Source of the DNA: Variovorax sp. JS1663 | Lineage (GTDB): Bacteria > Pseudomonadota > Gammaproteobacteria > Burkholderiales > Burkholderiaceae_C | Reading direction: 5' to 3' | DNA: 64,000 nucleotides | NCBI RefSeq assembly: GCF_002157355.1 | Contig: NZ_LYMK01000009.1 | Span: 1-64,000 of the forward strand | In this document: one piece after another, positions 26,873 through 35,561 of the stretch | Numbering within the stretch: the stretch's first letter is position 1 | Layout of the letters: each line of letters begins with the position of its first letter | Translations under genes and position numbers: made by a program | The notes under the pieces: model-generated | Databases searched by the model: none | What the model saw: only the letters and a program-made list of their open reading frames with translations | What the model was told of the DNA's origin: nothing

Positions 26873-29013
26873 GCCGGGCTCCCCACCTTCAGCCGCCAGT
26901 TGCCGATCAGGTTGAAGGGGGCCCAGAAGAAGGGGTGCGACATGCGGGGTTCCTTGAGCACGGCAAGCTGCCCGGCCTGCACGGCCTGCTGGATGTCCCG
27001 GCCCTTGGCGAGCTCGCCGTAGAGCGTGCCCATCAGGATGGCGGTGGCATCGTCCGATACCGGCCACAGCGAGGAGATCAGGCTGCCGGAGCCGGCGGAG
27101 AGGAAGGAGCGCGTGAAGCCCAGCACCTCGTCGCCCTGTGCGACGCGGCCCAGGCCCGATTCGCAGGCGGACAGCGTGACCAGCGCCGTGCCCTGCATGG
27201 GCAGATTGAGGATCTCGTGCGCCTCCAGGAAGTTCTGGCGGCCGTCCTCGTTGGCCAGCAGGATGCGCGAGTAGAGCGGGTCGACCTGGTCGGCCTCGGC
27301 ATGCGCGGCCACGTGCATCAGCGGCGAGCGTGCGGCGACGTCGCGGAACTGCGTCTTGGTGGCGGCCGCGCCCATGTACACGGTGTTGCGCGGGAACAGC
27401 CGTGCCAGCTGCCGGACCTCGGCCTCGGCGCCGGGCAGGTCGTATTTGTCCTCGATGCGCGGATTGCCGAAGGCGGTGAGCACCCCATCCACGCGCGGCG
27501 TGCGCTGGGCCAGCTGCACCGCGATGCTCATGGAGGGCGCGACGGAAACGGGGTGGGTCTCGATCAGGTAGCGGCCGTCCACCCGCAGCGCCTGGAAGGG
27601 CAGGTAGTGCAGCGGGCCGTGCGGCACGATGACCAGGCGCTCGCCCGGCTTCAGGCCCAGCGGGCCGATCAGCGCGGCGCCCAGCTTGTCGGCATTGCCG
27701 ATGGCCGCGCGCCGCCCGCGCACCACGGAGTTGCGGAAGGTCTCGACGAGCTCCTCGAGGTCGTCGCGCTTGATCGCGATGCTCTTGGCCTCGATGCCGG
27801 CGGGACTCACCACCCAGGCCTGCAGCCGATCCGGCAAGGCATGGAACTGCAGCACGCGCTCGTCGGGCGCAAGGGTGCGCTGCAGTGTGGCCAGGTCCAC
27901 CGTCGCGGCCGCTTCGCTGCTGATGCGGGCGCGGCCGCGCACCGCGTCGAGCAGGGCGCGCGAGCGGCTGCGCTCGCTGAGCTCGAAGGCGCGCCGCGCG
28001 TCGCCCACCTCGCTGTAGAGGCCGACACCGCGCTCGAACACGGCCTGCAGGTCGGAGAACAGGCCCATCTTGAATTCCTCGCTGCGGAACTTCGCGCGCA
28101 CCGCGTCGACGCCGCCCAGCGCCCGGCCCACCGCGTCGGCCGCGGCCTGCTTCTGCCCGAGCGCGAGCTCGCTGCGCGCGACGCCGTCCCAGGCCCAGAG
28201 CTGGTAGTAGCCGCTGTCGGTGCCGACGGCGCGCGTGGTCAGCTGCATGTAGAGGTCGCGGGCCTCGGCCGGCTTGTTCTCGGCCAGCAGCAGCCGTGCG
28301 CGGGTGCGGTCGAGCTGGGCCGCCAGCGGCGCTTCGCGCGGCGGCGGCAGCGTGCCGAGCAGCTGTCGCGCGCGCGCGGTGTCGCCCGATTCGATCAGGG
28401 CGTTGACCAGCGAGGACTGCACCAGCGGCGCGTAGCGCGGCGAGCTGCTGGCCAGCGCCGTCTCGTAGCTCAGCACCGCGCCGGCATGGTCGCCACGCCG
28501 CGTCTGCACGTCCCCGATCACTTTGTTCGCCGGGCCGATCACCAACTGGGGATCGCGCGTCTGCGACTCGTACTTGAGGGCCTCGCGCGCGAACTCCTGC
28601 GCCTTCTCGAGCTGGCCCGAGTAGCTGTAGACGATCGCGAGGTCGCGGTTCGCCATCGCCAGCAGGTTGGGGTCGCGCGTGGTGTTGGCCAGGTGCAGCG
28701 CCTTGCTGGCCGCGCGCACGCTCTGGCGGAACTCGCCCCGCTCGGCCAGCGCCACCGCCTGGCTGCAGTACTGGTAGCCGCTCAGCTTGGGGTTGTCCTG
28801 CCCGTAGAGCACGGCGCCGTCGTTGGTCAGCGCGAGCAGCGTGTCGGTGTCGGCCAGCCGCGCCTGCTCCTGCCTGTTGGCGGCGGCTTCGGCATCGGGT
28901 GGCTGCGCCTGTGCCCACGCACTCAGGCTGCCGAGCAGCGCTGCGAGTCCGAGAGCACCTGCGATCCACCTGCGCGCCGCCTGCGCCCTCGCGAACCCCG
29001 AAAGACTATGCAT
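26869..29013 (-). CDS. Exported TPR-CHAT caspase-like protease, first gene of a TPS operon
   Basis: A 714-residue protein with an N-terminal export signal (WIAGALGLAALLGSLSAWAQAQ). TPR-like helices fill roughly residues 60-340. A C-terminal CHAT domain (about 430-705) contains HVAAHAEA with catalytic His571 and TLSACESGLG with catalytic Cys617. Other family marks are LVIVPHGPLHYLPFQAL and LWPVSDDATA. CHAT proteases belong to the caspase/separase clan. The signal peptide places this one in the periplasm. Translation is coupled to the TpsB gene (4-bp overlap). The simplest role is processing or controlling the exoprotein during export, but the substrate is not shown by the sequence. GGGGG lies just upstream of the ATG. 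Confidence 0.88.
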   Translation of the reverse strand: MHSLSGFARAQAARRWIAGALGLAALLGSLSAWAQAQPPDAEAAANRQEQARLADTDTLLALTNDGAVLYGQDNPKLSGYQYCSQAVALAERGEFRQSVRAASKALHLANTTRDPNLLAMANRDLAIVYSYSGQLEKAQEFAREALKYESQTRDPQLVIGPANKVIGDVQTRRGDHAGAVLSYETALASSSPRYAPLVQSSLVNALIESGDTARARQLLGTLPPPREAPLAAQLDRTRARLLLAENKPAEARDLYMQLTTRAVGTDSGYYQLWAWDGVARSELALGQKQAAADAVGRALGGVDAVRAKFRSEEFKMGLFSDLQAVFERGVGLYSEVGDARRAFELSERSRSRALLDAVRGRARISSEAAATVDLATLQRTLAPDERVLQFHALPDRLQAWVVSPAGIEAKSIAIKRDDLEELVETFRNSVVRGRRAAIGNADKLGAALIGPLGLKPGERLVIVPHGPLHYLPFQALRVDGRYLIETHPVSVAPSMSIAVQLAQRTPRVDGVLTAFGNPRIEDKYDLPGAEAEVRQLARLFPRNTVYMGAAATKTQFRDVAARSPLMHVAAHAEADQVDPLYSRILLANEDGRQNFLEAHEILNLPMQGTALVTLSACESGLGRVAQGDEVLGFTRSFLSAGSGSLISSLWPVSDDATAILMGTLYGELAKGRDIQQAVQAGQLAVLKEPRMSHPFFWAPFNLIGNWRLKVGSPA

Positions 29014-29288
29014 TCAACCCCCGCGCGCGGCCTGCCGCGGCCCGCGCCCGCGTGCCGCCGGCGCGCGGCACGCGCGCCTCTCAGACCTCGTTGGGGGGCG
29101 AGTCTAGGAGGGGGGTCGGTGCGGGGGCTATTCGCAATACGGTCTAGCGCAAAGGGCGTAGTCCGAAGCGGGCGGCAGCCCTACAGGCGGCGTCAGGGCA
29201 GGCTGACGCCGCGCCCGGAAGGTGGGCCAATGATGAAGACATCAGCAGGCGCTCCGCACCGGGGACCACTGAACCAAGGAGTATCTAG

Positions 29289-29762
29289 ATGGCAATGAAT
29301 ACCGAAGTCTCGACCGCCGGCGACGTGGTCGATGTCCTGAACGACCTGATCGAGAACGCGCGCGACGGCGAATACGGCTTCCGCACCTGCGCGGAAGAAG
29401 TGAAGTCGGCCGACCTGAAGCGCCTGTTCACCGACCGCGCGGCCCATTGCGCGCAGGCCGCGAGCGAGCTGTCGCAGCTGATCGTCGCGCACGGCGGCAA
29501 GCCGGCCGAGGGCGGCACCGCGGCAGGCGCGATGCATCGCGGCTGGGTGCATGTGAAGGGCATGGTGGGCGCCAACAGCGACGAGTCGATGCTCGAAGAA
29601 TGCGAGCGCGGCGAAGACGCGGCGGTGGCGCGCTACCGCAAAGCCTTGAAGCAGGAGCTGCCGGCCGAGGTGCGCAGCGTGATCGAGCGCCAGGCGGAGG
29701 GTACGCAGCGCAACCACGACCAGATCAAGCTGCTGCGCGACCAGGCACGCCAGCGCAGCTGA
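29289..29762 (+). CDS. PA2169-family four-helix-bundle protein (DUF2383)
   Basis: A 157-residue soluble protein preceded by a strong AAGGAG. The sequence is four amphipathic helices: VVDVLNDLIENARDGEYGF, LKRLFTDRAAHCAQAASELSQLI, DESMLEECERGEDAAVARYRKAL and VIERQAEGTQRNHDQIKLLRD. The Glu/His/Asp placement resembles ferritin-like bundles, but the function of the family is not established. The adjacent hairpin and small gene suggest its own short transcript. Relatives are often stress- or stationary-phase-associated; that is family knowledge, not visible here. Confidence 0.85.
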   Translation: MAMNTEVSTAGDVVDVLNDLIENARDGEYGFRTCAEEVKSADLKRLFTDRAAHCAQAASELSQLIVAHGGKPAEGGTAAGAMHRGWVHVKGMVGANSDESMLEECERGEDAAVARYRKALKQELPAEVRSVIERQAEGTQRNHDQIKLLRDQARQRS

Positions 29763-29777
29763 GCCCCTGGCCGACCC

Positions 29778-29801
29778 GGCCTCCTCCAGGTGGAGGAGGC
29801 C
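29778..29801. terminator. Strong hairpin after the four-helix-bundle gene
   Basis: A perfect 10-bp inverted repeat (GGCCTCCTCC with GGAGGAGGCC) around a 4-nt loop, 15 bp past the stop codon. It has no T-run, so termination may be partial or Rho-assisted. Confidence 0.5.
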
Positions 29802-29894
29802 CTCCCTACGCCTGAAGTCGAGTTAGACCAATGGCCACTTACATGCACCGCGCCCGCTCGCCAGAATGCTCTCGATGAACCAAGGGAGAATGCG

Positions 29895-30182
29895 ATGCAG
29901 GCAGCAGTGGAAATCACTCGGCGCGGCGACAGGCATTTCAACGCCTACGTGGGTACCGGCAACGGCACGCGGCACCATGCGCGCGAAGGGCTGCCCTCCG
30001 TGGCCCGGTGCCTGCAGGACGCGGCGGCCGTCCTGGGGCGCGAATTCAGCTACGCCACCGTCAGCTTCGACAACGTGATGATCGGCAGTTACCCGGTCGC
30101 GGTGATGGAATACCGCGCAGTCGAGGTGGCCGACGAGCTGATGATGAAACTCTCCAACCGCCGCACGCGCCACAGCGCCTGA
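29895..30182 (+). CDS. Small hypothetical protein
   Basis: A 95-residue protein with GGGAG about 8 bp before the ATG at 29895. I do not recognise the family. The sequence is soluble, with an N-terminal ITRRGDRHFNAYVGTG, a central YATVSFDNVMIGSYPVAVMEYRAV that looks like two beta strands, and a basic end. A hairpin separates it from the upstream gene, so it may have its own promoter. It is followed by a bidirectional hairpin facing the OmpA-lipoprotein gene. Confidence 0.7.
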   Translation: MQAAVEITRRGDRHFNAYVGTGNGTRHHAREGLPSVARCLQDAAAVLGREFSYATVSFDNVMIGSYPVAVMEYRAVEVADELMMKLSNRRTRHSA

Positions 30183-30231
30183 ACGCAACACGCCGCGGCC
30201 GGCGGAGCCCGGCCCGTTCGGAAACACCGCG

Positions 30232-30250
30232 GGACCGGCTTTGCCGGTCC
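30232..30250. terminator. Bidirectional hairpin between convergent genes
   Basis: GGACCGGC-TTT-GCCGGTCC, a perfect 8-bp stem with a 3-nt loop, lies between the stop of the small + gene (30182) and the stop of the minus-strand lipoprotein gene (30260). There is no long T-run on either side. Confidence 0.5.
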
Positions 30251-30259
30251 GCTCTCGAT

Positions 30260-31468
30260 TCATCCACAACCTACGATCTTGAATTCGACCCGGCGGTCCA
30301 GCGCATCCACCGCGTCGTCGGTCCCGCTGCCGATCAGGTTCTCGCGAAAGCCCTTGCCGCTGGTCGTGGTCCGCTCACCCAATGCGGTGGATTCGCCGAC
30401 CAGGCGCTGCCGGATGTAGCGTGCCCGTTGCATCGACAGCGTGTCGTTGAAGGCGACCGAGCCGGTGCGGCTGGTGTGGCCGACGATGTCCATGCAGACC
30501 TTGGCATCGGCGCTGGCCCTGGCGATCTCCCGCAGCCACATCGCGTAGGGGCCGCTGACCTTGGCATCGGCCCAGAACGCGGTGCCGCCCGGATTGAACA
30601 GGAACTTCACCCCCAGCTGCTGCTGGGCGATGCCGTAGGCGACGATCTTGCCGAAGGCCTGCTCGGCTTCCGCTGTGCGGCCCAGCTTGGCCGAGCTCAG
30701 GTAGATGCCGTTGAGCACGCGCAACTGCGCGTCGCCGGCGGACGTGCCACCCGCCGCGTTGTACTGCGCCAGGGCGTCCTGGTAGCGCTCAGCGTTGTAG
30801 TACGTGGTGGCGTCCTTGATCACCGGGGCGACCGCGATGCGCTCCAGGTAGTACGCGTCGGCGCGCTGGCCCGCCGGGGTGGCGGTGGTGCGGATGTAGC
30901 TTTCGATCACCAGGTCCTTGGTGGGAACGGGCGTGTCCTGGTAGTACCGCAGCGGCGTGTGGTCCAGGCCCTCGTCGCGCGCCACCGCGGAGGACTGGGC
31001 CACCACGATGCCGCTGGCCAGATCGGTCAGCGCGAGGTCGATGCGCAGCGGACTGCGCGCCTCGGTGACCGACAGCCGCGTCATGGTCCCGGTGAGCAGG
31101 TAGCGGGCGCGGCCGAGGTTGTCGCGCTGGAAGGGAAGGAACTCGATCGACTCGTGCTTCGCGACCATGCGCTGGCTCACACGGTCCTGCAGCAGCTGGG
31201 TGGCCGCGGTCTGCTGGGCGCTGCCGGCGTCGATCATCGGATCGAGCACCACGCCGCGCTTGGCGCTCATGCGGGCCAGCAGGGACGGCTGCTTCTGGGT
31301 CTGCTGGACCAGGCTGTCGGTGGCCTGGGCGACGGCCTGCTCGAAAGGCTGCTCGGCGGTCGAACTCGGCGGCGGCGGGACGGTCGCGCAGCCGGCCAGG
31401 GCGAGCAGCATGGCGGCGAAAGCGCACGACGCGTGCTGCCGCAGATTTCGGATGGTCGCGTTCATCAT
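30260..31468 (-). CDS. OmpA-family lipoprotein with TPR-like segment
   Basis: A 402-residue outer-membrane lipoprotein. The signal peptide ends in a lipobox (LALAGCA), followed by a proline stretch. The middle part resembles CsgG-like lipoproteins in pattern (YLLTGTMTRLSV, RIDLALTDLASGIVV). One or two TPR-like helices follow (YYNAERYQDALAQYNAA), then an OmpA domain with MDIVGHTSRTGS, LSMQRARYIRQRL and LDRRVEFKIV. The ATG at 31468 overlaps the kinase stop, and AAGGGG lies just upstream; 31465 and a GTG at 31474 are alternatives. It is coupled to the Ser/Thr kinase and may be its cell-wall-bound partner or substrate. Confidence 0.85.
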   Translation of the reverse strand: MMNATIRNLRQHASCAFAAMLLALAGCATVPPPPSSTAEQPFEQAVAQATDSLVQQTQKQPSLLARMSAKRGVVLDPMIDAGSAQQTAATQLLQDRVSQRMVAKHESIEFLPFQRDNLGRARYLLTGTMTRLSVTEARSPLRIDLALTDLASGIVVAQSSAVARDEGLDHTPLRYYQDTPVPTKDLVIESYIRTTATPAGQRADAYYLERIAVAPVIKDATTYYNAERYQDALAQYNAAGGTSAGDAQLRVLNGIYLSSAKLGRTAEAEQAFGKIVAYGIAQQQLGVKFLFNPGGTAFWADAKVSGPYAMWLREIARASADAKVCMDIVGHTSRTGSVAFNDTLSMQRARYIRQRLVGESTALGERTTTSGKGFRENLIGSGTDDAVDALDRRVEFKIVGCG

Positions 31469-33219
31469 TCGCACCCCTTTCTCAGAAGGGCCACCTCGCC
31501 CGGCGCCAGCGAGCCGAGCGAGGCGCGTTGGAGGAGTTCGCTGCAGCGGCTCGGCGCCGACGCCGGCGCAGCCTCGGCCTGCAGGCGCCGCGGCTCCGGC
31601 GGTGCGACCTCCACGGCCGCGGCGCGCGGCTCACGACGCGCCAGGCGCGCCGGCTCGGCCTTGGCCACCGGAGCTGACACCACCATGGGCTTGGTGACGG
31701 GCGGCGCCACCCTGGGCAGCGGAGCGGGCGTCACCGGCTCGGCTCGGTAGATCGGTGGGGGTGAGACCGGCTCGGTCCTGGCGAGCGGCACCGGCATCGT
31801 CGGCTCGACCGTGACGGACGGGACCGGGGTGACCGGCACAGCCTTCGCGACCGGCGCGGGCGCCGTCGGGACGGCCTTGACAGCCGGGACAGGGACCGGC
31901 ACCGGCGTCGGCAGGCCGGCCTGCACGGCCAGCGGAGGCTGCGTCAGCACCGGATCGCCGATGCGGTAGTAGCCAGCGGTGCCCAGCGCCGCCAGCACCA
32001 CCGCGCCGCACAGCCCCCACAGCCCCAGGCGGCCGGCGCCGCTCGGTGCCGGCTGCGGCCGCTGCGCCAGAGCCGCGAGGAATTCGGCCCGCGGCGTCAC
32101 CGGCGCCGGCGGCGAGGACACAAAGCCCCGCCCCGCGGCCTGCGGCTGCGGCTGGACGGCGACCGATGCCTCGGCTGGCCGGATCGCCACGGCCGGCGGG
32201 GTCGCCTCGGCGGCGTCCGGCGTCGCCTCGCCCTTCCCTTCGGCCTCGTCCGCGCCACCCAAGCGCTCCCAGAACTCGGCCGCGCTCTGCGGCCGGTCCT
32301 TGGGATGCACTGCCAGCGCGGCGTCGATGCCTGCCAGGAATGCCTCGCTGTAGCGGCCGCGCGCCAGCACCGAAAGCGGACGCAGCGGATCGTCCGGCAT
32401 GCGCTCGACCGAGGACACCGGCGGCTGCCCCGCGATGGCCGTGTACACCACGGCGGCCAGGGCGTAGAGATCGGTCCAGGGGCCCTGCCGCATGGACGCC
32501 AGCTCCCCGTACTGCTCCAGCGGCGTGAAGCCGGGCTTGAAGACCACCGTTGGCGACTGCCCTGCGCCGTCGATCACCCGACGCGCCGCGCCGAAGTCCA
32601 GCAGCACGGGGCCGTCCTCGGTCAGCAGGATGTTGTCGGGCGCGATGTCACGGTGCAGGCAGTGCACCGCGTGCAGCGTGCCCAGCGCGTCGAGCAGCGG
32701 GCGCAGCCAGCCGCGCAACTCGGCCTCCTCCGGCGGGCGGCCCAGCTCGGCGAGGGCGCGCGCCAGGGTCGGGCCCTGGTAGTAGGGCATCGCCATGTAG
32801 GCGGTGCCGTTGCCTTCCCAGTAGTGCAGCACCCGTACCAGCGCAGGGTGGTCGAAGCGCGCCAGGATGCGCGCCTCGTTGAGGAAGCTGCGCAGGCCGA
32901 TGCGAAAGCTGTCGTCGTGCCGCGGCGACCGGACGACCACCCCGGTCGAGGCCTGGTCGCGCGAGGCCAGCACGGCCGGCAGGTATTCCTTGATCGCGAC
33001 GTGCCGCTCCTGCACCGGGTCCCAGGCCAGGTAGACGATGCCGAAGCCGCCCTCGCCGATCGGGCCGGCGATCTCGTAGTCCTGCAGGCGCACGCCCTCG
33101 GGCAGGGCACGCGCGGTCTCGCGCTCGAATTCGGCCCAGTCCGCGGCCTGGATCCAGTCGCCGCCCTGAGTCGGCGGGCCGGGGACGGTGGGCAGGGCAA
33201 AGGCGGCGTTCGCATCCAT
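31465..33219 (-). CDS. Membrane-anchored Ser/Thr protein kinase with proline-rich periplasmic tail
   Basis: A 584-residue Hanks-type kinase. The catalytic domain (about 46-320) has the Gly loop GEGGFG, Lys77 in AIKEY, Glu115, HRDIAPDN with Asp191 and Asn196, and DFG at 208-210. A cytoplasmic linker follows. One membrane segment (LWGLCGAVVLAALGTAGYY) lies near residues 400-420. The periplasmic part is a Pro/Val/Ala repeat region (VPVPVP, APVAKAVP, EPVTPAP) ending in a short Cys-containing tail (RCSELLQRAS ... RKGCE). The active site looks complete. The downstream gene for an OmpA lipoprotein overlaps its stop, suggesting an envelope-sensing pair. There are no type VI secretion genes nearby, so a PpkA role is not supported. 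Confidence 0.9.
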   Translation of the reverse strand: MDANAAFALPTVPGPPTQGGDWIQAADWAEFERETARALPEGVRLQDYEIAGPIGEGGFGIVYLAWDPVQERHVAIKEYLPAVLASRDQASTGVVVRSPRHDDSFRIGLRSFLNEARILARFDHPALVRVLHYWEGNGTAYMAMPYYQGPTLARALAELGRPPEEAELRGWLRPLLDALGTLHAVHCLHRDIAPDNILLTEDGPVLLDFGAARRVIDGAGQSPTVVFKPGFTPLEQYGELASMRQGPWTDLYALAAVVYTAIAGQPPVSSVERMPDDPLRPLSVLARGRYSEAFLAGIDAALAVHPKDRPQSAAEFWERLGGADEAEGKGEATPDAAEATPPAVAIRPAEASVAVQPQPQAAGRGFVSSPPAPVTPRAEFLAALAQRPQPAPSGAGRLGLWGLCGAVVLAALGTAGYYRIGDPVLTQPPLAVQAGLPTPVPVPVPAVKAVPTAPAPVAKAVPVTPVPSVTVEPTMPVPLARTEPVSPPPIYRAEPVTPAPLPRVAPPVTKPMVVSAPVAKAEPARLARREPRAAAVEVAPPEPRRLQAEAAPASAPSRCSELLQRASLGSLAPGEVALLRKGCE

Positions 33220-33405
33220 GGCTGCTCAGGCTGCGCCGGGCGGCTGCCTGTCCGTTTCAACCCACCCGCAACGCTCGATCACGATTCGCTTGGCCATGGC
33301 CGTTCCCCTGTGTATAGGGGTGAATCTACTGCGCAGTGAATACGGAAGCATTCACCAGAAGCACTAGCCGAAAGGAGGCTCGCAGCTCGCGCGGTCGGCT
33401 CCGAC

Positions 33406-33417
33406 GGTAGCGCTACC
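33406..33417. promoter_or_regulatory. LacI-family operator upstream of the regulator gene
   Basis: GGTAGCGCTACC is a perfect 12-bp palindrome with the central CpG typical of LacI/GalR operators, 19 bp before the regulator ATG. The same sequence recurs before the glucarate operon, so autoregulation is likely. A possible -10 (TAGAAT) follows it at 33425-33430. Confidence 0.75.
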
Positions 33418-33436
33418 CCGCGACTAGAATCGCGCC

Positions 33437-34468
33437 ATGAACGCCGAGCCCTCTCCTGCACGCCGCAGCCGCCGTGGCAGCGGCGCGGTCACCCTGCACG
33501 ACGTGGCCCGCCTGGCCGGCGTGGCGCCCATCACGGCCTCGCGCGCGCTCAACACGCCGGCGCAGGTCTCGCCCGAGGTGCTGCGCAAGGTGACGGAGGC
33601 GGTGGCCCGCACGGGCTACGTGCGCAACGTGCTGGCCGGCGGCCTGGCTTCCACCCGCAGCCGGCTGGTGGCGGCGGTCGTGCCCACCATCGCCGGTCCG
33701 GTGTTCCTGCAGACCGTGCAGTCGCTCACCGAGGCGCTGGCCGAGGCGGGCTACCAGCTGATGCTGGGGCAGAGCGGCTATGCCGAGTCGCGCGAGGACG
33801 CGCTGCTCGAAGCCATCATCGGCCGCCGGCCCGACGGCATCGTGCTCACCGGCATCCTGCATTCGGCCGATGGACGGCGGCGGCTGCTGGCCGCCGGCAT
33901 CCCGGTGGTCGAGACCTGGGACCTCACGCCCACCCCGCTGGACATGCTGGTGGGCTTCTCGCATGCCGAGGTCGGACGGGCGGTGGCCGCCTTCCTGCAG
34001 GCCAAGGGCCGTCGGCGGCTGGCGGTGGTGGCCGGCGATGACGAGCGCTCGAAGAGGCGCCACGATGCCTTCCGCGAGGCCGCGCGCGCAGCCGGCCTGC
34101 CCGAGGTGCGCATCCTCTATGTGCCGGCGCCCACCACGCTGCGCAGCGGCCGCCGCGCGTTGGGCGAACTGCTCGCGGCCGACCCGGCGATCGACGCCGT
34201 GTTCTGCAGCTCCGACCTGCTCGCTCTCGGCGTGCTGACCGAGGCGCATGCACGCGGCCTGGCGGTGCCGCGGCAACTCGCGGTGGTGGGCTTCGGCGAC
34301 CTGGAGTTCGCGGCCGACCTGCAGCCGGCGCTGAGCACCGTGCGCATCGACAGCGCGGCGATCGGCCGGCAGGCCGCGCGCTTCATCGTCGACCGAGCCG
34401 AGGGCAGGCCGGTCACCGAGCGGGTGATCGACATCGGTTTCTCGATCGTCGATCGCGACAGCGCCTGA
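33437..34468 (+). CDS. LacI-family repressor of the glucarate operon
   Basis: A 343-residue DNA-binding regulator. The N-terminal helix-turn-helix (VTLHDVARLAGVAPITASRAL, about residues 18-38) and hinge helix (NVLAGGLASTRS) are clear. A periplasmic-binding-like ligand domain follows to the end (VAAVVPTIAGPVF, GRRPDGIVLTG, AVVGFGDLEFA). The operator GGTAGCGCTACC occurs before this gene and twice before the downstream operon, so it probably represses both until a sugar acid binds. By context the inducer should be D-glucarate or a metabolite of it. It belongs to the GntR/IdnR-like branch of LacI proteins by sequence feel only. Confidence 0.9.
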   Translation: MNAEPSPARRSRRGSGAVTLHDVARLAGVAPITASRALNTPAQVSPEVLRKVTEAVARTGYVRNVLAGGLASTRSRLVAAVVPTIAGPVFLQTVQSLTEALAEAGYQLMLGQSGYAESREDALLEAIIGRRPDGIVLTGILHSADGRRRLLAAGIPVVETWDLTPTPLDMLVGFSHAEVGRAVAAFLQAKGRRRLAVVAGDDERSKRRHDAFREAARAAGLPEVRILYVPAPTTLRSGRRALGELLAADPAIDAVFCSSDLLALGVLTEAHARGLAVPRQLAVVGFGDLEFAADLQPALSTVRIDSAAIGRQAARFIVDRAEGRPVTERVIDIGFSIVDRDSA

Positions 34469-34502
34469 ACTTCCGATCCGTACAAACCCTAATCTCCGAG
34501 GC

Positions 34503-34555
34503 TTGATCTTTGATCTGGTAGCGCTATCATTCCATCCACCGATGGTAGCGCTACC
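34503..34555 (+). promoter_or_regulatory. Promoter and paired LacI-type operators of the glucarate operon
   Basis: A candidate -35 TTGATC (34503-34508) and -10 TATCAT (34525-34530) are separated by 16 bp. Operator 1, GGTAGCGCTATC (34517-34528), overlaps the -10. Operator 2, GGTAGCGCTACC (34544-34555), lies where transcription would begin. The centres are 27 bp apart. Repression by blocking the polymerase is the natural reading. Confidence 0.7.
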
Positions 34556-34590
34556 TTCGAATCATTCACCCACCCAAGGAGACATCCCAC

Positions 34591-35553
34591 ATGAAAAAGC
34601 TGCTCGGCGCTCTGGCCATCGGCCTCGCCGCCGCCACCGCGGCCCAGGCGCAGGACTGGCCCCAGAAGCCGGTGACCCTGGTCGTTCCCTTCCCCGCCGG
34701 CGGCTCCACCGACATGGTCGCGCGGGCCATCGGGCCGAAGCTCACCGACAAGCTGCATCAGCCCTTCCTTGTCGACAACAAGGCCGGCGCCACCGGCACC
34801 ATCGGCGCCACCCAGGTCAAGCGCGCGGCGCCGGACGGCACGAGTTTTCTCGTCACCTCGCTCGGTCCGCTTGTGATCGCACCGCACCTGATCAAGGGCA
34901 TGCAGTACGACGCGCTCAAGGACTTCGACCTGATCACCGTGGCCGTGCAGGCGCCCAACGTGCTCGTGGTGCCCGCCAATTCGCCGCACAAGACGGTGGC
35001 CGACGTCATCGCCCACGAAAAGAAGAACCCGGGCAAGATGACCTTCGCCTCCTCGGGCAACGGCTCGAGCGACCACCTCACGGCCGAGCTGTTCTGGCAG
35101 CAGACCGGCACCACCGGCCTGCACGTGCCGTACAAGGGCGGCGCGCCGGCCATCACCGACCTGCTGGGCGGCCAGGTGGACGGCTCGTTCCAGAACATCA
35201 ATGCCGTGTTCCAGCACATCAAGGGCGGCAAGCTCAAGGCGCTGGCGGTCACCGGCGACAAGCGCTCGCCGGTGCTGCCCGAGGTGCCGACGATGGCCGA
35301 GGCTGGCGTGAAGAACGTGGAGGTCTATTCGTGGCAGGCGATCGTCGCGCCCAAGGGGCTGCCGGCGGCAGTGCGCACCAAGGCCAACGAGGCGATGGTG
35401 GCGGCGCTCAATGATCCGGCGGTGAAGCAGCAGTTCACCGCGATCGGCCTGGAAGTCGTGGGCAACACCCCTGCCCAGTTCGCAACCTTCCAGAAACAAG
35501 AGTTCGACCGCTGGAAGAAAGTGATCGAGACCGGCAAGATCACCATCGACTGA
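34591..35553 (+). CDS. Bug/TctC-family periplasmic solute-binding protein
   Basis: A 320-residue exported protein of the tripartite tricarboxylate transporter type. The signal peptide is [20 protein letters not shown]. Family motifs are [52 protein letters not shown] and [11 protein letters not shown]. It is the first gene of the operon, 9 bp before gudD. No TctA/TctB membrane genes are present, which is usual for the greatly expanded Bug family in Burkholderiales. By context its ligand is probably glucarate or a related aldarate, for uptake with shared TctAB subunits or for sensing. Confidence 0.9.
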   Translation: MKKLLGALAIGLAAATAAQAQDWPQKPVTLVVPFPAGGSTDMVARAIGPKLTDKLHQPFLVDNKAGATGTIGATQVKRAAPDGTSFLVTSLGPLVIAPHLIKGMQYDALKDFDLITVAVQAPNVLVVPANSPHKTVADVIAHEKKNPGKMTFASSGNGSSDHLTAELFWQQTGTTGLHVPYKGGAPAITDLLGGQVDGSFQNINAVFQHIKGGKLKALAVTGDKRSPVLPEVPTMAEAGVKNVEVYSWQAIVAPKGLPAAVRTKANEAMVAALNDPAVKQQFTAIGLEVVGNTPAQFATFQKQEFDRWKKVIETGKITID

Positions 35554-35561
35554 GGCCCACC

